Below are positions 11,690 to 24,986 of a stretch of 64,000 bases of DNA, piece after piece. This stretch comes from Takakia lepidozioides (taxonomy: Eukaryota; Streptophyta; Takakiopsida; Takakiales; Takakiaceae). A program made the translations under genes and the position numbers. The stretch is from assembly GCA_030704615.1 (NCBI GenBank), contig CM060731.1, positions 33,170,001-33,234,000 of the forward strand, in the 5' to 3' direction. The notes under the pieces were generated by a model, which was not told where the DNA came from, made no database searches, and saw only the letters and a list, made by a program, of their open reading frames with translations. Each line of letters starts with the position of its first letter. The first letter of the stretch is position 1.

Positions 11690-13700
11690 ATCCTCAACTT
11701 GATCTATTGTCTTCTTCACGGGAGTGATGCTCCTTGCTCTAGCTCCAACACTAATAGAACTAACTTCTTTTAAATAAAAAACAATACAGAAATAAAAATT
11801 TCCACAAGAAACATGAAATAAATACAAGGATATTGAAATTTCTATTCTCATACAAGCTAGTAGAGTGTAATACCTAGAATTTGTTGGAATTTGACAAAGA
11901 ATAGGGATGAAAGATGAAATGATTTCTTCAGATCTCTCTATCCAATCATAGGAACACAACTGTCCACCCTGGGAGCTCTACCTATTTATACTTCAAGGTC
12001 CCGGGTTAGTGACTACAATATGATTGCATGCTCAAATTGAGTTATCTTCAACTCTTGTTTTGATACTCTGATGACTTGCTTACCAGCGTTGTTAACTATG
12101 ACTTGTCAGCATTGCTGTTATTGCACTGTGACTTGACATCATAGTAATTTTGCGGAAAATTTGAGTAGAAATAGCCTATAAGTAAGCAGTTGATTTCCCA
12201 CAGAATTAAGCCTGAAATTCTATTTATACATAAAAACATCAGCTGCTTGCACCTTTCTAAAGTTAAGGGTGGCTGATGTGATTGTGCACATTTTGGTTCC
12301 AAAGGAGTGAAACCAAAAAGTCATAGAAATGCTAAAACTTTGATCAAGTGCTCGGTGTGGTGAAACTCATTTTCAGAGCTACCTGTTGTAGGCTAGCCAG
12401 TTAGAATGATCTCAATGTAGTGTCAGGTAGGAGCAGAGTACTTAGTTGTTATGTGCCTTGCTTGACTTGACAAATTAATAACAACTTGTGCATAAACCCC
12501 TGATGCTTCAGTCTAATCTAGATAAGGATAATGATCTTCATCATGGTTCCATCGTTTAACACAAACAGAGAAATGGCCAAGGCGCAAAGTTCATTGGAGC
12601 TGTTGCTGGCACCTTTGCTCAAATAATTAAAACATTTGATAATACATAACGGAGGTATGTTTTAACCTTAAGTTCCAAAGCGACCTGAATCGGGTCACTT
12701 TGAATTTGCAGTTCGACCTAATTTTTGCAGATCTAATCTGATGGGGCCCACTCCTGAAGCTTTAATGACAAGGGATTTGTCTCTAGTATGATGCAAAAAA
12801 ACAAAATTAAAAAAAAAAGAAAAAAGCTTCGACCTTCAAAAAATATCTTAGATCTCTCATTTACGTTTTGGGGCCTGAAAAGGGCTTGTTGATCGCTGAT
12901 GTGGCAGGTAAACAAGCCCAAAACAGATTGCACTCCAAAGGCCATTTTTGGCATAAGATTAACAATTTTGGAAAAAGCACTTCACCTTGTGGTGTGTGAG
13001 CATTACATACACACATCCACCATTGGCTTTTAAGAAATTTGTAGAAAAAAAAGTACTTCATTTGGAGGCACATTTTCTCTTGTCAATTTTGAGATTTCAA
13101 CCCCATGTAATTGCATGCAAAGCAACCATAGGTGAAAAAATCAGTTGGACCTGCAATTTAGTGGGGTCATAGCCACTCCACTATTGATTTGGAAATGGTG
13201 GGTCTTGGGGCAACCAAAATTGGAGAAAGCTAGGTTTTGATTTGGTCAAACCAATTTCTTTCTCACTTTTTCCTTGGGACCTGATATTTGAGGTCCGGGC
13301 CAACGCTATAATCGCACAATTTCCAGGGTGGACTTGGCTCCTTTTTTGGTATGTCATGCATAAATGAGCTGGGCCCATTGCTATAAGGCTGGAATCTCTT
13401 GATGATTTTCGGTAGGTTTCTAGGGGCAATTTACTGCAGTTGGGTACCCAAAATTGGTAAAAAGTCAAAAAAGGGCTTGGGAACTTAAGGATTAACAGGT
13501 CCGCGTATGCAAAATCAGGCTCCTGATATTCAACTACTGGCGCTTTCTGGAAAAAAAAACTTCAATTTTTACACTCCATAATTCCTTTGTAAAACTACAT
13601 GACCCATTTTCCAGGTCGAAATCTGGCAAATGTTTTGCTAGAGGAAAAAGAAAAAAGAAAAAAAGAAAAAAACACAGTGAGTGTGTTGATACTCTTACAA
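11690..13700. other. AT-rich intergenic stretch
   Basis: I see no supported gene. Homopolymer A runs occur near 12795-12830 and 13645-13670. The minus-strand frame 11681-11959 is short and uninformative. Confidence 0.35.
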
Positions 13701-14130
13701 AGTATTATGTTTTGAAATTGGGGTGTATGTTTCATATGGTAGGTATAATGAACTTATATCAATGATACTATTAATATGTAGAGCAGTTTCATTGGGGCCT
13801 GATTCTAGAGTGGTCTAGGAATTGCTGTGGCCCAGGAATTAGAGTGGGGCCCTTATGCAGGAAGGCCACTTGTATTAAGGAGATGAGGGGGTCCAAAAAA
13901 AGAAGGGAGGAATTGGCCAAATTTAGAATAGGAAGTCTTGTAGGGTTGACATGTGTCCGGGGCCTTCTAGAAGGGTCCCTCAGAGGGGGGGGGGTTTTAG
14001 AAGGGTCCCACCGCCCCGAGAGGGTATATAAGGGACAAGGGGTAAAAGGGTATGTAAGAGGGTACAAAAGTGTCATGTTGAAATTGGGATGTATGTTTGA
14101 TGGTAGGTATAATGAGCTTTTATACATCGA
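13700..14130. repeat. Pair of ~50-bp direct repeats about 365 bp apart
   Basis: Segments at 13706-13765 and 14070-14125 share a TTGAAATTGGGGTGTATGTT-like sequence followed by GGTAGGTATAATGA. Between them lie GC-rich sequence and a TATATAAGG box near 14026. The arrangement could be a small LTR-like remnant or a local duplication; coding content is absent. Confidence 0.35.
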
Positions 14131-14560
14131 CAAAGGTATCATAAATTGGACCAATTACAAATTGAAGTCTTAAAATTTAGAGTACAAAAACAATATTGGA
14201 AATCCGAGCCCTCAGTGTTAATGGTCCTGTGATAGAGTGTTGTTGCAAGAAGTACAGTATTCTGTCAAGTATTCTGTCATTACTTGTAAACTTTCTAATT
14301 CCGTGAGGGAGTGCATAGGACACTATGAGGAAGTTGGCGGATGGCAAGCCTCGCAGCCGGGGACCACTAGGTGGCTGTCTTTGAACTACATATTGAGTAT
14401 GCCATTCAAAGCTGAAGGATGGGGGTTGCTGGGGAGAGGAACACGCTTTTTCCATGTCCCTCCCGGTCCACCTTTCTCATACCTTCTCCTGAGATCATAT
14501 TTTTAAAGCACAAATTTGTGCAGATATGATGGGTGATTAGCCTTGTCTACTGGATCACCC

Positions 14561-17035
14561 TCATCCAACTTCAGTGTGTGCTTGTAACTGTGATAATGGT
14601 TTGACAACCAACTTCTCCCCTTTCTTCAGTTTCTCCCCAGAGTCTGAGAGACACATTATGCTCTCAAATGCCTCCACCAGCACACGGACCCTACTGCCCT
14701 CATTCAACTGTGGCCTCTTATTGATGGCTTCTTCAATGGCAGTATCCAACATCCACTCCCCTGCCTGCCTCCTCTCTTTTACCTCTCCCTGCTTAAGCGT
14801 CACTGTCCTAGTTGTCGGTCTCTCGGAATGTGGGGAGTCCTTCCTCTCTCCCTTTCTTACCACAACCGTGTCTTCTACTGGCACCTTGCCCCCAGGTGGG
14901 TTCTGCTTTTCTGCCTTCTTGAGCTCAAGTTGCTCATTGAGTGGGGTTTCACGTTCCTGTACATTGTGGTTTTCAGTTGCTTTCCATACCAGAGTCCGGC
15001 TGCCAGACATCTCGCTCTCTGTCAAGTTTAATGCTTGCATTGTTGTGCTTCTGCCTTCAAGTTTTGATTCGAGCTTCTCCACTGCAATAGTATGACAACA
15101 AAAATGAAATTAATGCAACACTCAGTGGAAAGGATACTATGAAGTCACGAGAATGTAAACAATTTCAAACATTACTGTCGCATTAATGCCATCCAACAAA
15201 ACCCAAACATTGTTACCCACCTTTTCTGATGTTTAGTTTGAGTCGGATCAGATTTTAGCATCAATACCACACAATTAATGTACCTGGTGCATGAACGTGC
15301 CTCTCGACCTTCTTTGAAATCACAGTCTCGGTTATTGCTGCACCGCTAAGCTGATCGTTATGCCTCCACCTGACTCCTTGATTGGTGGAGTATTTCTTGA
15401 CACCAGATCGGTCGAGCCCATTTGCATCTACAGTTGATGGTGATTTGGACACTGACGCACCCCTCTGTTGATTATCATGGAGAAATGCTTTTCGGTATTT
15501 ACCATGTTTAGGACAGTTGGGGTCGATACTCACGATCTCAAGAAGTTCACCAACATCACTCCCGTCACTACAAGACTCGTCGTCTGAAGTAATTTCTGTC
15601 TCCGCTATGACAGGTTTAGGTAGCTCCCCACCAGTCTGTCAAACACAGTATTCCAGAATGCTCTGTATGAGGATGGTCCAAGTTATATCAGTCACCTTCT
15701 GAGCACCCGTAGTTGGAATCCATGTGAACGACTACCACATGAGCCCCCAATGACAGTGGAAAACGTATGCCAGTCTATATGTGAACCAAGCAGATAGTGA
15801 ATCATAGTCATCATGCTGCTCAAAAATGTTATCTATCATAGGGCACTTTGATGGACTGGCCTGCAAGATGTTGGGATTTAGATGGCGAGGATTAGCTTTA
15901 CTTGCACGATTAATACACTTTGGCAAGAAAATACTGGCCTCTGGAATGGATGTCCTCCTGTGATCAGCAGTTTCTTTACGAAACCACGAAGAGGACAAAG
16001 GTAGGGGACGTTCGCCATGACTGAACCCTGAAAGAATTTTGTTTTTGCATATCAGAATCTTTCTGGTGGGCACAGCTGCAGGACCTGCATGTTGGGAGCC
16101 GGGAACCGCAACCCCCCGGGATTGTGCCTGTCTGCAACATGGGCAGGACTCTTGTTGATCAGTGAGTGCTTGGATGTATCTTCTCCAGGCAGTGTAACTT
16201 GAGAGTAAAATAGAAAATGGGTAAAAGCTAATGCTCTCCATAGTTATTGTTGGATAAACGCACGCCTGACTTCACTCAGGTCCCTCCTGCTACGGGTGCG
16301 AAGCTCCTAAGCACGCTTTGGGATCCGAACCAGTGACTACAAAATAAGCAGCGTTCTGGTATATTAAGAACAGTCTTTCCCAGCTTTGGGCATGCATAAG
16401 AATCTTAAATAAGCAGATTTTGCATGTTGATGTACTGCTGGATACGGGAGTATTGATGCTAGTCAGGTTCCTATATGCGAGGTGAGCTGAGAAGTGAAGG
16501 AGTTTCGGACCAAACTTGTAACTGGTTCAAGAGTGCCTGTTCCGCCTACACTTTTGCTCACCAATCAGGCATCGTTTCTGGGTGGTTATCAGTCTTGCAT
16601 CAGGGGATTGGCAGAAATTCATGGGAGGCAAAATCGCTGATATCAGGTGAAAATAACAGTCATCATTTAGTTGAGAATGTACTCAAACGTTGTTTGCCTT
16701 AGCCTTGTGGCCATCGACCCCGCGCCCTGTTTCCATTTGGCCGATACAGCCCAAAGAACTGACAGCTGCTTGGGACCACCAAACGGAAGAAGGAACTTAG
16801 ACTGAAATTAGTAGTCTCAGTTGAATGACAAAGACACTAACCTCAATGAACCCGTTTGATGTTTGTGAGGTGGCAAGTCAAAGTTCGGTCTGATGTGCTT
16901 GAGACTGTTGGCTGGAGCTCCCTTAGAGCCCCTTCTCAAGTTCCTGGAGGAGGCGGGTCTCGAGTCTGATGGGAGCTCTTCGATGATCATTTCTGATGCC
17001 ACAGCAAATTGGGATCTTTCCTTCACTTCATTGTA
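14561..17035 (-). CDS. Plant calmodulin-binding-domain protein
   Basis: The last exon (15081-14561) ends with a segment matching the plant calmodulin-binding domain seen in PICBP-type proteins: GEWMLDTAIEEAINKRPQL, then VRVLVEAFESIMCLSD. In that family this helix binds calmodulin. Proposed exons on the minus strand are 17035-16842, about 16197-15800, 15731-15696, 15635-15284 and 15081-14561. Phases agree across the last two joins. The middle part is acidic and Ser-rich (ITSDDESCSDGSDVGELLE), and the preceding exon carries CPCC. The start codon is not identified; 17035 follows an AG acceptor, so the 5' end lies further right. A short LINE-tail relic sits in the intron near 16.7 kb. The role is inferred as calcium/calmodulin signalling. 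Confidence 0.6.
16675..16735 (-). repeat. LINE tail relic
   Basis: About 55 bp, inverted, match the conserved LINE tail (TTGTTTGCC..AGCCTTGTGGCC) seen at 1440 and, in the opposite orientation, at 6.6 kb. It lies in an intron of the calmodulin-binding gene. Confidence 0.55.
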
Positions 17036-19224
17036 CTAAGAATTATGACCTGCATGTTCAGGGACCTTTTCTTCACATACCCATTTTGAAAATCATCATT
17101 GAGAAGATCGTTGAAGAGAAAGAAGACCAATATTGCAGTGCAAGATGAATTTGGTTCCAAGCAAGCTGTTCTGGTTCTCAAATTGAATGACTCTGTTTGC
17201 AAGATAAGGGCAACACAAGTGGCTTCACAGAATCCCTAGACAGAAACCCCATCAGTTGCACTGGGCTTGCAGAGTCCTGTAAGTACCAGTATCCGTTTCA
17301 GCCCTTTGCCTACCTAGGAATTTATAAGATTGCTGTCAGCTGTGTGGAAGAAATAAGGATTTTGGACTGATGAATCTATCATTCGACTGTTGCAGAGGTG
17401 AGTTGTATGGGGCATAGCTTTTGCGAGGCCTTGAACTGATATACTACATTTTTGCTTGATTGGGCAATCAGTTGGGAGGAGCTTTCCATTGTTAGTCTAC
17501 ACATTTTGGTAGGTTCCATTTTTTACTGCTTAGATCCCAGCTTAGCTTGTTCTCCCACTTTCTTTCATGTAGGTCCTCAGAGGGGAGGGTGTGGGGTCCC
17601 CAGTGGTTCTCAGTGGCCAAAAATGATTAGGTGGAACTATTCACTTCTTCACTTCAGTTTCACACCCAAACAGGCCAGAATGATTCTAGACCCCATGAAT
17701 GAGAATGGAAGATTACATTGTGCAATAACACAGTTTCTAATTTGCAAGAGCGCGAGGCTTATCATGTGCAGAGTACTGTAGACATTGGCTCTCTGCTCTT
17801 TCAACCAGGAAACCTTTGCTCTAGCCAAAATTGTCGCACACAACCTTGGTTTCCACAAAGCTACTGTCTCCTTGTGCAAGCACCTCAGGAAAGGCAAAGA
17901 AAGTCATTCCTAGAGTTGTGATCCCTGGGCAGACAATAACAGGGTGGTGCATCACTTATGCTGCACTGAACTACAAAGCTACATACAACTAAGGAATTTC
18001 CTGTTGGTCCATATCCTTGGATTGCCTTGACACAGCTCCTCCTAAACTTGAACTTGCTTGTTGCATGAAAAACTAAAAGTGGACAGCTCAACTATTGGAG
18101 CACGCCTATAAAACCTATGCTGCAGCCCGTGTAGCACAGAATTGACAGGTAGTACAAGGATATTCGAGTATAGAAATACTGGGAGGGAGACTCAGGAATG
18201 TAAATAAATAGAAATGGCCATCACCCTAACAATGTGATATGGGATTTTGGAAAGCTCGAGATGATCAAGACCTCATTTATCGAAAAGTCAAAACCCTCCC
18301 TTGTGAAAACTGAGATTCAAACTAAGGCAAGGATCTCGGGGGTCCTATTAAACCAACCTGAATCTCGCCTGCACAGCTTAAGAGAATGGAACGAAATGAA
18401 AAATGTCAAATGTAGGCAGCAAAGCCTGCAGATTTCTGTGACCATCCTGAGTTCACATAGCTTACAACCAACATTGGTGGTCATATTTATGACTTGGCAT
18501 GAAACTCCAGTGAGAGATAAAACATGTGACTCTCATAGGCTTGTGCGGTTTCAAACTCCCCAGACTGCAAAACTCGATTACCATCCGATGTACACCAGAG
18601 CTGTGGCTTACTACTGGCATTCCAGGAATATCCTCTCTCCAAAAGCCAGATCAAAGGAAAACATCCTCCACCTCGAAAACAAAAAGGGTAAATTACTGTA
18701 GATTGTGGGGGGATGTATGGCTTAACATTATATACTGGGAATGTGAGCTAAAATTCAACTACTTAATATGTGAAGGGTACAGAAATTGACTCCCCTGAAC
18801 AGTAGACCTGCCTAAGTGGTAGTTATGTGCTCCATCAATGGCAAGTCTGAAGTGTTGTATGTAATGTGTACTAACTGGACAACTGTAATTTAAACTCAAA
18901 CAGATTAATGACTAGGAGGTATAAAAAATATGAACAGTGTATACAGAGAGCATGGCAGCTCATGAGTTTCTACACTAAAATTGGGGGTCAGACTGGAGGG
19001 CATCGAGTTCCTTTCAGCTTCTGACCATCAAACAATAAACGAAAGAAATTTACAACAAACTAATCAGACTCAAGGGGATGAAGAAGAAAGATAGATTAGA
19101 ACTCTAAACGTAAACAATGTAAGACAGATAGACAGCTGGTGTTGGTGGTCTCGTCACTCTCTTCACGAGACGGCCAGCGAGGAGAGTTGTAAGATCATTC
19201 AACAGGAGCTGCATACTGAAGAAA
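17036..19224. other. No confident gene; possible 5' part of the calmodulin-binding gene
   Basis: Upstream exons of the minus-strand calmodulin-binding gene may lie here, but I could not delimit any. A plus-strand frame of 155 codons at 18234-18701 has no recognisable motif and I do not call it a gene. Confidence 0.3.
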
Positions 19225-19475
19225 TTAAAAATGCATGTATAGCTTCACAAACCCAACCTCTCCAAAGCTTGTGTCTTTGGAAAATGTCCTTAGCTGGTCG
19301 TTCTCGGATCCAGATGGCCCTGTTTCCAACGCAAAGGGCACGAACAAATAGTAGAGATGGTGATGCACTGCAAAAAGAGTGTCAGAGTTAAATGTCCCTT
19401 CGCAGTACTGTTGCCACGGGATTCCAATAGACACTCTCGCCAGCAACAGACCTCTTCGCACCATTTAGGGTTCAT
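19225..19475 (-). CDS. Possible first exon of an unrecognised gene
   Basis: A 79-codon minus-strand frame starts at 19464 and has a plausible membrane-like middle (LFAVHHHLYYLFVPFALET). Its upstream flank contains several TGACG/CGTCA-like motifs. I do not recognise the product. It may be the first exon of a gene running left, or chance. Confidence 0.25.
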
Positions 19476-19693
19476 CCTCTCGACCTAATGTGTGCGTCTT
19501 AGGGCTCATGTCAATTGTTGACTTTCGTGATGTCACACCAAGTTCACACGTCATAACCGTTTTTTTAGAGCAGACTCGCTGACGTGGCGTGTTTCTACTG
19601 CATTTGAGGAGGAGTGCTATATATGGTATTCTACGACCTACTAGATTTTAACTACCAACACGGCTCGGTAGGTCCTGGCTCCCTGCTATATAG

Positions 19694-20410
19694 GTACGTA
19701 CCAGTGTTGTACTGGTATGTGCCAGTCGGCGGCGTATAGGTGAGGATATGCCAGAACCAACCCAGCTGGTATGTCATGCAACCTATACCCCGGTTGTATG
19801 TAGAACTTAGGGTTTAGGGTTCCAGACATACCCAAACTGATACCATACCAGTCAGAGTAGCTGGCGGAGCGGTACTGCGATTGGGAACAGTACTAGGGGG
19901 GAGTGTTTTGAGATGGGAGGGGTAGAAGATATCGCATACAATGGTCAGCGTATAAGGTATGGCATACAAGGTACAATATACAGGATTTCTTCTGTTTTTG
20001 TCATAGCATCCAGCTTTTCTCCCATTTGTTACGATCCAGCCTTACAATACAAAGACCTTCACTAATTTATGAGCAATACAGATTAGTTTGCATGGGCATG
20101 TGTGATTGCAATTTTTGTTTACTTTTTGTATGTTGCCCTCAATCTGGTTTATTTTCAGCTTTGAATTCAATATGATGACAGTTGGGGTATACCATACCAT
20201 TGTACATACTACCCCAGTATGTCATTTGAGTTTTTGCCATACCCATGCCTAGGACCAGGGTATCTCAAAATGGAAAATACCCATACCCATCCTATAACCT
20301 ACTCCTAATCTACACTGGGCCCTACCTGTTGGACCCAACAGCCACGTTGGACCTACCAGGTCCAGTCTGGTATGCCAAAATGGACATACCAGTACAATAC
20401 TGATACGTAC
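19694..20410. mobile_element. Non-autonomous inverted-repeat element, ~717 bp
   Basis: The left end starts GTACGTACCAGTGTTGTACT. The right end, read on the other strand, starts GTACGTATCAGTATTGTACT. That is a terminal inverted repeat of about 27 bp with two mismatches. The interior is rich in CATACC/GGTATG words and encodes nothing obvious. I found no convincing target duplication, so the class is open. Confidence 0.6.
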
Positions 20411-21530
20411 AAGGGTTTAACTGACTTGCTCACTGCCCTAAAAACCAGATATGTCCGGTGGTAGCGCTCGAGAGCAGGGGCTCCTCTCGAATGCTACCTG
20501 GATGGAGTGGAATTGAAGGGCCCACCGGATTGCTTTCGCTTGTCACCCACGGAAGATGATGAGGAGTCAGGAAGAGTGGGAGGGGACTCAGCCAATTGCA
20601 GGGGAGTGTCGGTAAGCAATCTGCATTAATTAGCCCAGTCAACTGTCAATCAACGATATCTGTGCAGAATGGACAGTTATAAAAGAAAGTGATCATACAT
20701 ATGGATCAGTGAGATTTGTCAGTTGGGGGTGAGCCTAAAGAACACTGATAATCACGTCACGATAGTCACGAGGTAGCTCTGTCGGTATGTACTGTAGGGG
20801 CTCAATACAAAGATCCCTGGAGGCTGGCATGTGCCCAAAAGGTACGACATACAGGAGTAACACTGACACTGAGCTTTTAAAAGTATTACTAACAGTGTAT
20901 AGCATTCCGTTGAGAACATGTCAAACAATTTCTTTTTCCAAACTGCGTGCCTGCAGATTGAACGGGATGCTTTGGAAACTTGCGAGGGTTTGCTAGTCGT
21001 CCAGTCGTTCACGCTATTTCGACAGTGATGTGCATAGTGTGAGGCAATTGACATATCCTGAAGTGCACGAGCTGGTCAAACTGAGTGTCTGCATGCCTAT
21101 TGAAATTTGAAGATGTGACTGGTCACAGTAGTTAGGAAGGAATTTCCTGACTAAGTTTACCGCCCATACTGGTTGAGGACAACATCAGAATCATCGGTAT
21201 CCACTGGGCAGTGCAGAGTGTCTTTTATTGAAATATGAGGCTGCAGATCTATAGATGCGATGAAAGCAGCACCCCAAAACAAAAACACAAAAATTGTTGT
21301 CTATGAAGGAAGAGCCGTGACAGTCGAACAAACTGCAGATGACGATGCAAGTTTAGGATATAAGAGTGATGTGGATCCAACTGAGATTGCCGTTCTGGCA
21401 CGTCTGTACGTGTGTAAATAGAAAATGGCAGTGAGCACATGGCAACTACTCACGATCGGTGTTCTTCTTCTTCGTCCTCATCCTGTCAGTGATACCCTGA
21501 CTACTATCATTCTATATCATAGATATTCCA
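20411..21530. other. No gene seen
   Basis: Only short frames occur here; none carries a recognisable motif. Confidence 0.3.
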
Positions 21531-22129
21531 TTGTTTTACAGATTATGTATAGTGGACCTACAAACCTACCGTGCAAAGTGGAGTTTGGCTGTAAATGTAT
21601 TCGGGTCCAATATTTACTATGAACCTCTTTCCTCAAAATCTTTTCTACAGTTCAAGATGGAGACAGTGATCAGCATGTCGCAGTCAGTTCGCACACAAAT
21701 CAGGGGGCCTCCTGAACTGTATAGCCATGCCATCCCCCTACAAAAGGTGGTTACAAGTTACAGCGCTCGACCAGCTACCCTGGAACTCCGGAGAGATTAT
21801 GGGTGCGGTCAAGATTCATTACAATATATCAACATTCATATACAACAACACAGGAGACATTCCAACCCATGTGCTCCACAGTCGAATCTCAAAATCCCAA
21901 AGATCTCACTCCATACCTATTCACAGAAAGAATATTCACAAACTCTTGCATATACCTCTCCAACCTATCACAAAGCACATTCCATCCCTGCGAGTATCCC
22001 GACACTCAATGCAAATGGTGGGCTGACGTACCTACCGCATCTCCTAGTCCAGAGACACTGACCTTCGGGCAGGGTGGTGCACACCAGTCGAGTTCAGCAA
22101 ATCCGAATGCTAATTTCAGCACAACGTAA
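21531..22129 (+). CDS. Open frames of unknown significance
   Basis: A 176-codon frame (21531-22061) overlaps a 108-codon frame (21803-22129) in another register. Neither has a motif I recognise. The second ends in a polar, Ser/Asn-rich tail. They could be pieces of one frameshifted gene or chance; I assign no function. Confidence 0.2.
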
Positions 22130-22906
22130 ACCGGAGGGACACTTTTTCAAATGGTTTACTCTACTTCACTCGATTCCTCTTCCAACTATGTCAAGATGCT
22201 TGTGCGGTAAAAGAGAGGAAGCGTGGCGTGCATGAGGTGAAGGCAGGATTCCAGGACGCGTTTTCTTCACTGGGCCCACACGCTTTCAACCGCTCTCTGC
22301 GTTATATTCAATGTTCTTCATAAATTTTTTGGACTACTCCTTGGAGAGTACGATACTTTTTGTCACCACAACTTTTCGACTCACGTCAAAATAAGCTCGA
22401 ATTTTCACAACCATTGCCGCTCCGAGCTCAGTGGGCGCCCATATTGCGGAGCATTACGCGGCAGAAGTGTAGACGCCAATAGGTAGCTTCGAAGTTCGTC
22501 TATGCCTATACCGACAGGCGCGGGGCACGAGGGAATGCAAAACCAACTCACCTCTGAACACCAGGGAATGGGCCGCGGCAGGCAGACCTTACTAATAACC
22601 CAGACAGGAGAGGGCGTCGTACATCATTGCCTGGTGTGTTTGGGTGGTGGGTTCTCGCTTGCGTGGGTGCCATGGTTTAATTTGTATCAAGTCCATAATA
22701 TGTAAGTAAGTACCCCAAGTTGAATGGAAAAAACGTCCCGCAATGGGCAGTCGACATGGAATCCAATGTAAAGGAGGGAGTTTGTCCCACAATGTCCTCA
22801 CTGCAGTAAGATTTAGCTCTCAACCACTCCAACCCACTTGATTGACGACTCAAGTACAAAACTTCGAACCCAAATTTTGGAAGGAGTTTTTTTTTATGAG
22901 GCCTAA
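22130..22906. other. No gene seen
   Basis: Non-coding so far as I can tell. It abuts the hAT-like element. Confidence 0.3.
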
Positions 22907-22914
22907 AATACATA

Positions 22915-23585
22915 CCGTAGGTTCATAGCAGATTAGGCACAAATTAAATTTAAAAACAAATGCCTACGCAAATCTGTGATTTTTCAAGATTTATGCCTAA
23001 AAGGTTGGAAAAATAATATGAAAGTGCCTTAATTCAGTAAAATTGTCTAAAAAAATCCTACTCTATATAATTTCGAGAACAAAAAAACAAATGCCTCCAT
23101 AAATATTCAAAAAGTATAGGCCAACTCCCTAGGTCCATACAATCTCCAAAGGACCTTCCAATGAGTCTCCAACATCATGCATATGCTCATCATTGAAGTC
23201 TTCATCCCCATTCAAGTCAGGTACATATGAGTCTTCAATCCGCAAATTTCCAAGGCAGCAACTCTCTCCACCACCTCAATATCAAGATAGAAATCTAGTA
23301 CTGACCCCTGAGCAACTAAGAGTCATTTCCGCTTCCACTTGAGGAGCTGCGGCTGTAAACAAAGGCTCTGTAAAATTGGCTCTCATAGCCTCACACTGAA
23401 ACTGAATAAGGGTGACATAACAAAAAAGCATGTAACATTTATCCAGGGTTGACTGTAATACATGCCTAATGTTTGGAAAATGCCTAGGTGAGGTGCCTAA
23501 ATAATAAAAACGAATCTGCCTAATAATATTCCAAATTTAATAATTATTAGGCACTCGGGTGCCTAATCTGCTATGAACCTACAGT
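22915..23585. mobile_element. hAT-like MITE, 671 bp, with 8-bp target duplication
   Basis: Terminal inverted repeats share TAGGTTCATAGCAGATTAGG, read inward from each end. The flanks carry AATACATA at 22907-22914 and again at 23586-23593, an 8-bp duplication typical of hAT insertion. The interior is AT-rich with many TGCCTA words acting as subterminal repeats. There is no transposase, so it is non-autonomous. Confidence 0.78.
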
Positions 23586-23593
23586 AATACATA

Positions 23594-24978
23594 TAGCGGA
23601 GGAAAGCCCTTACTTCCAACATGATACTAAGTTACTGCCATGTTTCCTAAAACAAAAAAACAAAAAAAATGTTACTCTGGGTGGACACAGCCCCACTTTG
23701 AAAACTAGGACTACCAACCAATCGTGATGTAAGAGCCCGGTTGGAGGGGTACTCCCAAACGCCCCCCAAGCAAGCGCCCCCATAAGGGAATCGCCCCTTG
23801 CAAAAGAGAGGGGGTGGTTCCTAGTACAGGTTTCCATTCACCCCTCTAGAAATCTTTGGCACCAATTGTTGTGGGCCCGTGACATATTAAATGATAATTA
23901 ATATAAGTTTAGGTTGAAAATGTCAAAAATCATTCCCTCTCCTAAAATCTAACTTACTTTGGATGGAAATTAGTGGTATTCTGTAAGGCTGCATCTGGTG
24001 TGTCATGAAGGTGTCCACCTTCCTTTGGAAGGCAGTAGCCCTTTGGGGTCAAGTGACACCATAAGTTACGCTCCCTTGGGGAGGTGTCATACTTTACTTT
24101 TTGTAAGGCTGCGGCCCCGCTGTAGGAAAAGACAAAGGTGTCAGTTAGGGCCCATGAAACTCCATCTCCCTTTGTGAAAAAGGGACATCTTTTTTGCGCC
24201 CCTTAGGGAATATGCTATTTCGACCAATAACGCCTCGTTAATCCTGGGGCGATTTATGGGGGGTGCGCTTCAGCTGCCCATGGAACCTGGCTCTAAGAAT
24301 CACAACAAAGGAGGCCCACTTCAGTAAGGCCACCGGCTAACATGATCACTGACCAAACTTGTGACACCAACAGTTTCACCTTCCAACAGCAAATTTCTCT
24401 TCCTGTATATATTTGTGCTACACTAATCCACAGCAGGCTTTTCTCTTGCTTTGAACATCATAACAACTGCACATGCACCAATGCCTAAGGATGCAAAGTT
24501 ACAAGGGAGAGAAGAGCGACTGTCAATTTCATAAATTACTACAACAGATCTTTCTCAGTTTGGCTCAAGGCAGCCAAAATTATTCTAATTGAGGGAAGAC
24601 ACATGAGTAACATGGAGGACTCTTTTAAGGGAGGACTCAGGAGTAACAAAGTAAAGCAAAAGCGAGAGAGAAAGTAGAGAGAAAGGAAAAAACATGTATG
24701 TGAGACAATCCTTTAAAGGGGACTAACCCTTTTTTTTTTCCTTAACCCTTTAAGGTGCCATGACTGGTCAGACTAGGTACACTCAAGTCCAGTACATCGT
24801 TCGGCGCACTAACTACCATGATCACTGACCATGCTATTTAAGGAGCATTAGGGTTTCACTTATAATAATTAACCAGTAGTAAATAGTAATTTTAGGTATA
24901 ATATAGTGTAGGTAGGCTAAAAAGTTATGAGGACCTTTGAAGTAACAAATAACGTGGGTGGAGAAAGTTGGTCCTTTC
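23594..24978. other. Intergenic, no gene seen
   Basis: This stretch holds CCTTTGGGG/GCCCCTT-type words and poly-purine or poly-pyrimidine runs but no coding signal. Confidence 0.3.
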
Positions 24979-24986
24979 GTCCTTTC

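Noticed and set aside
14574..15095. 173-codon plus-strand frame
   Set aside because: It is the mirror of the calmodulin-binding exon on the minus strand, which has the recognisable domain and proper splice sites.
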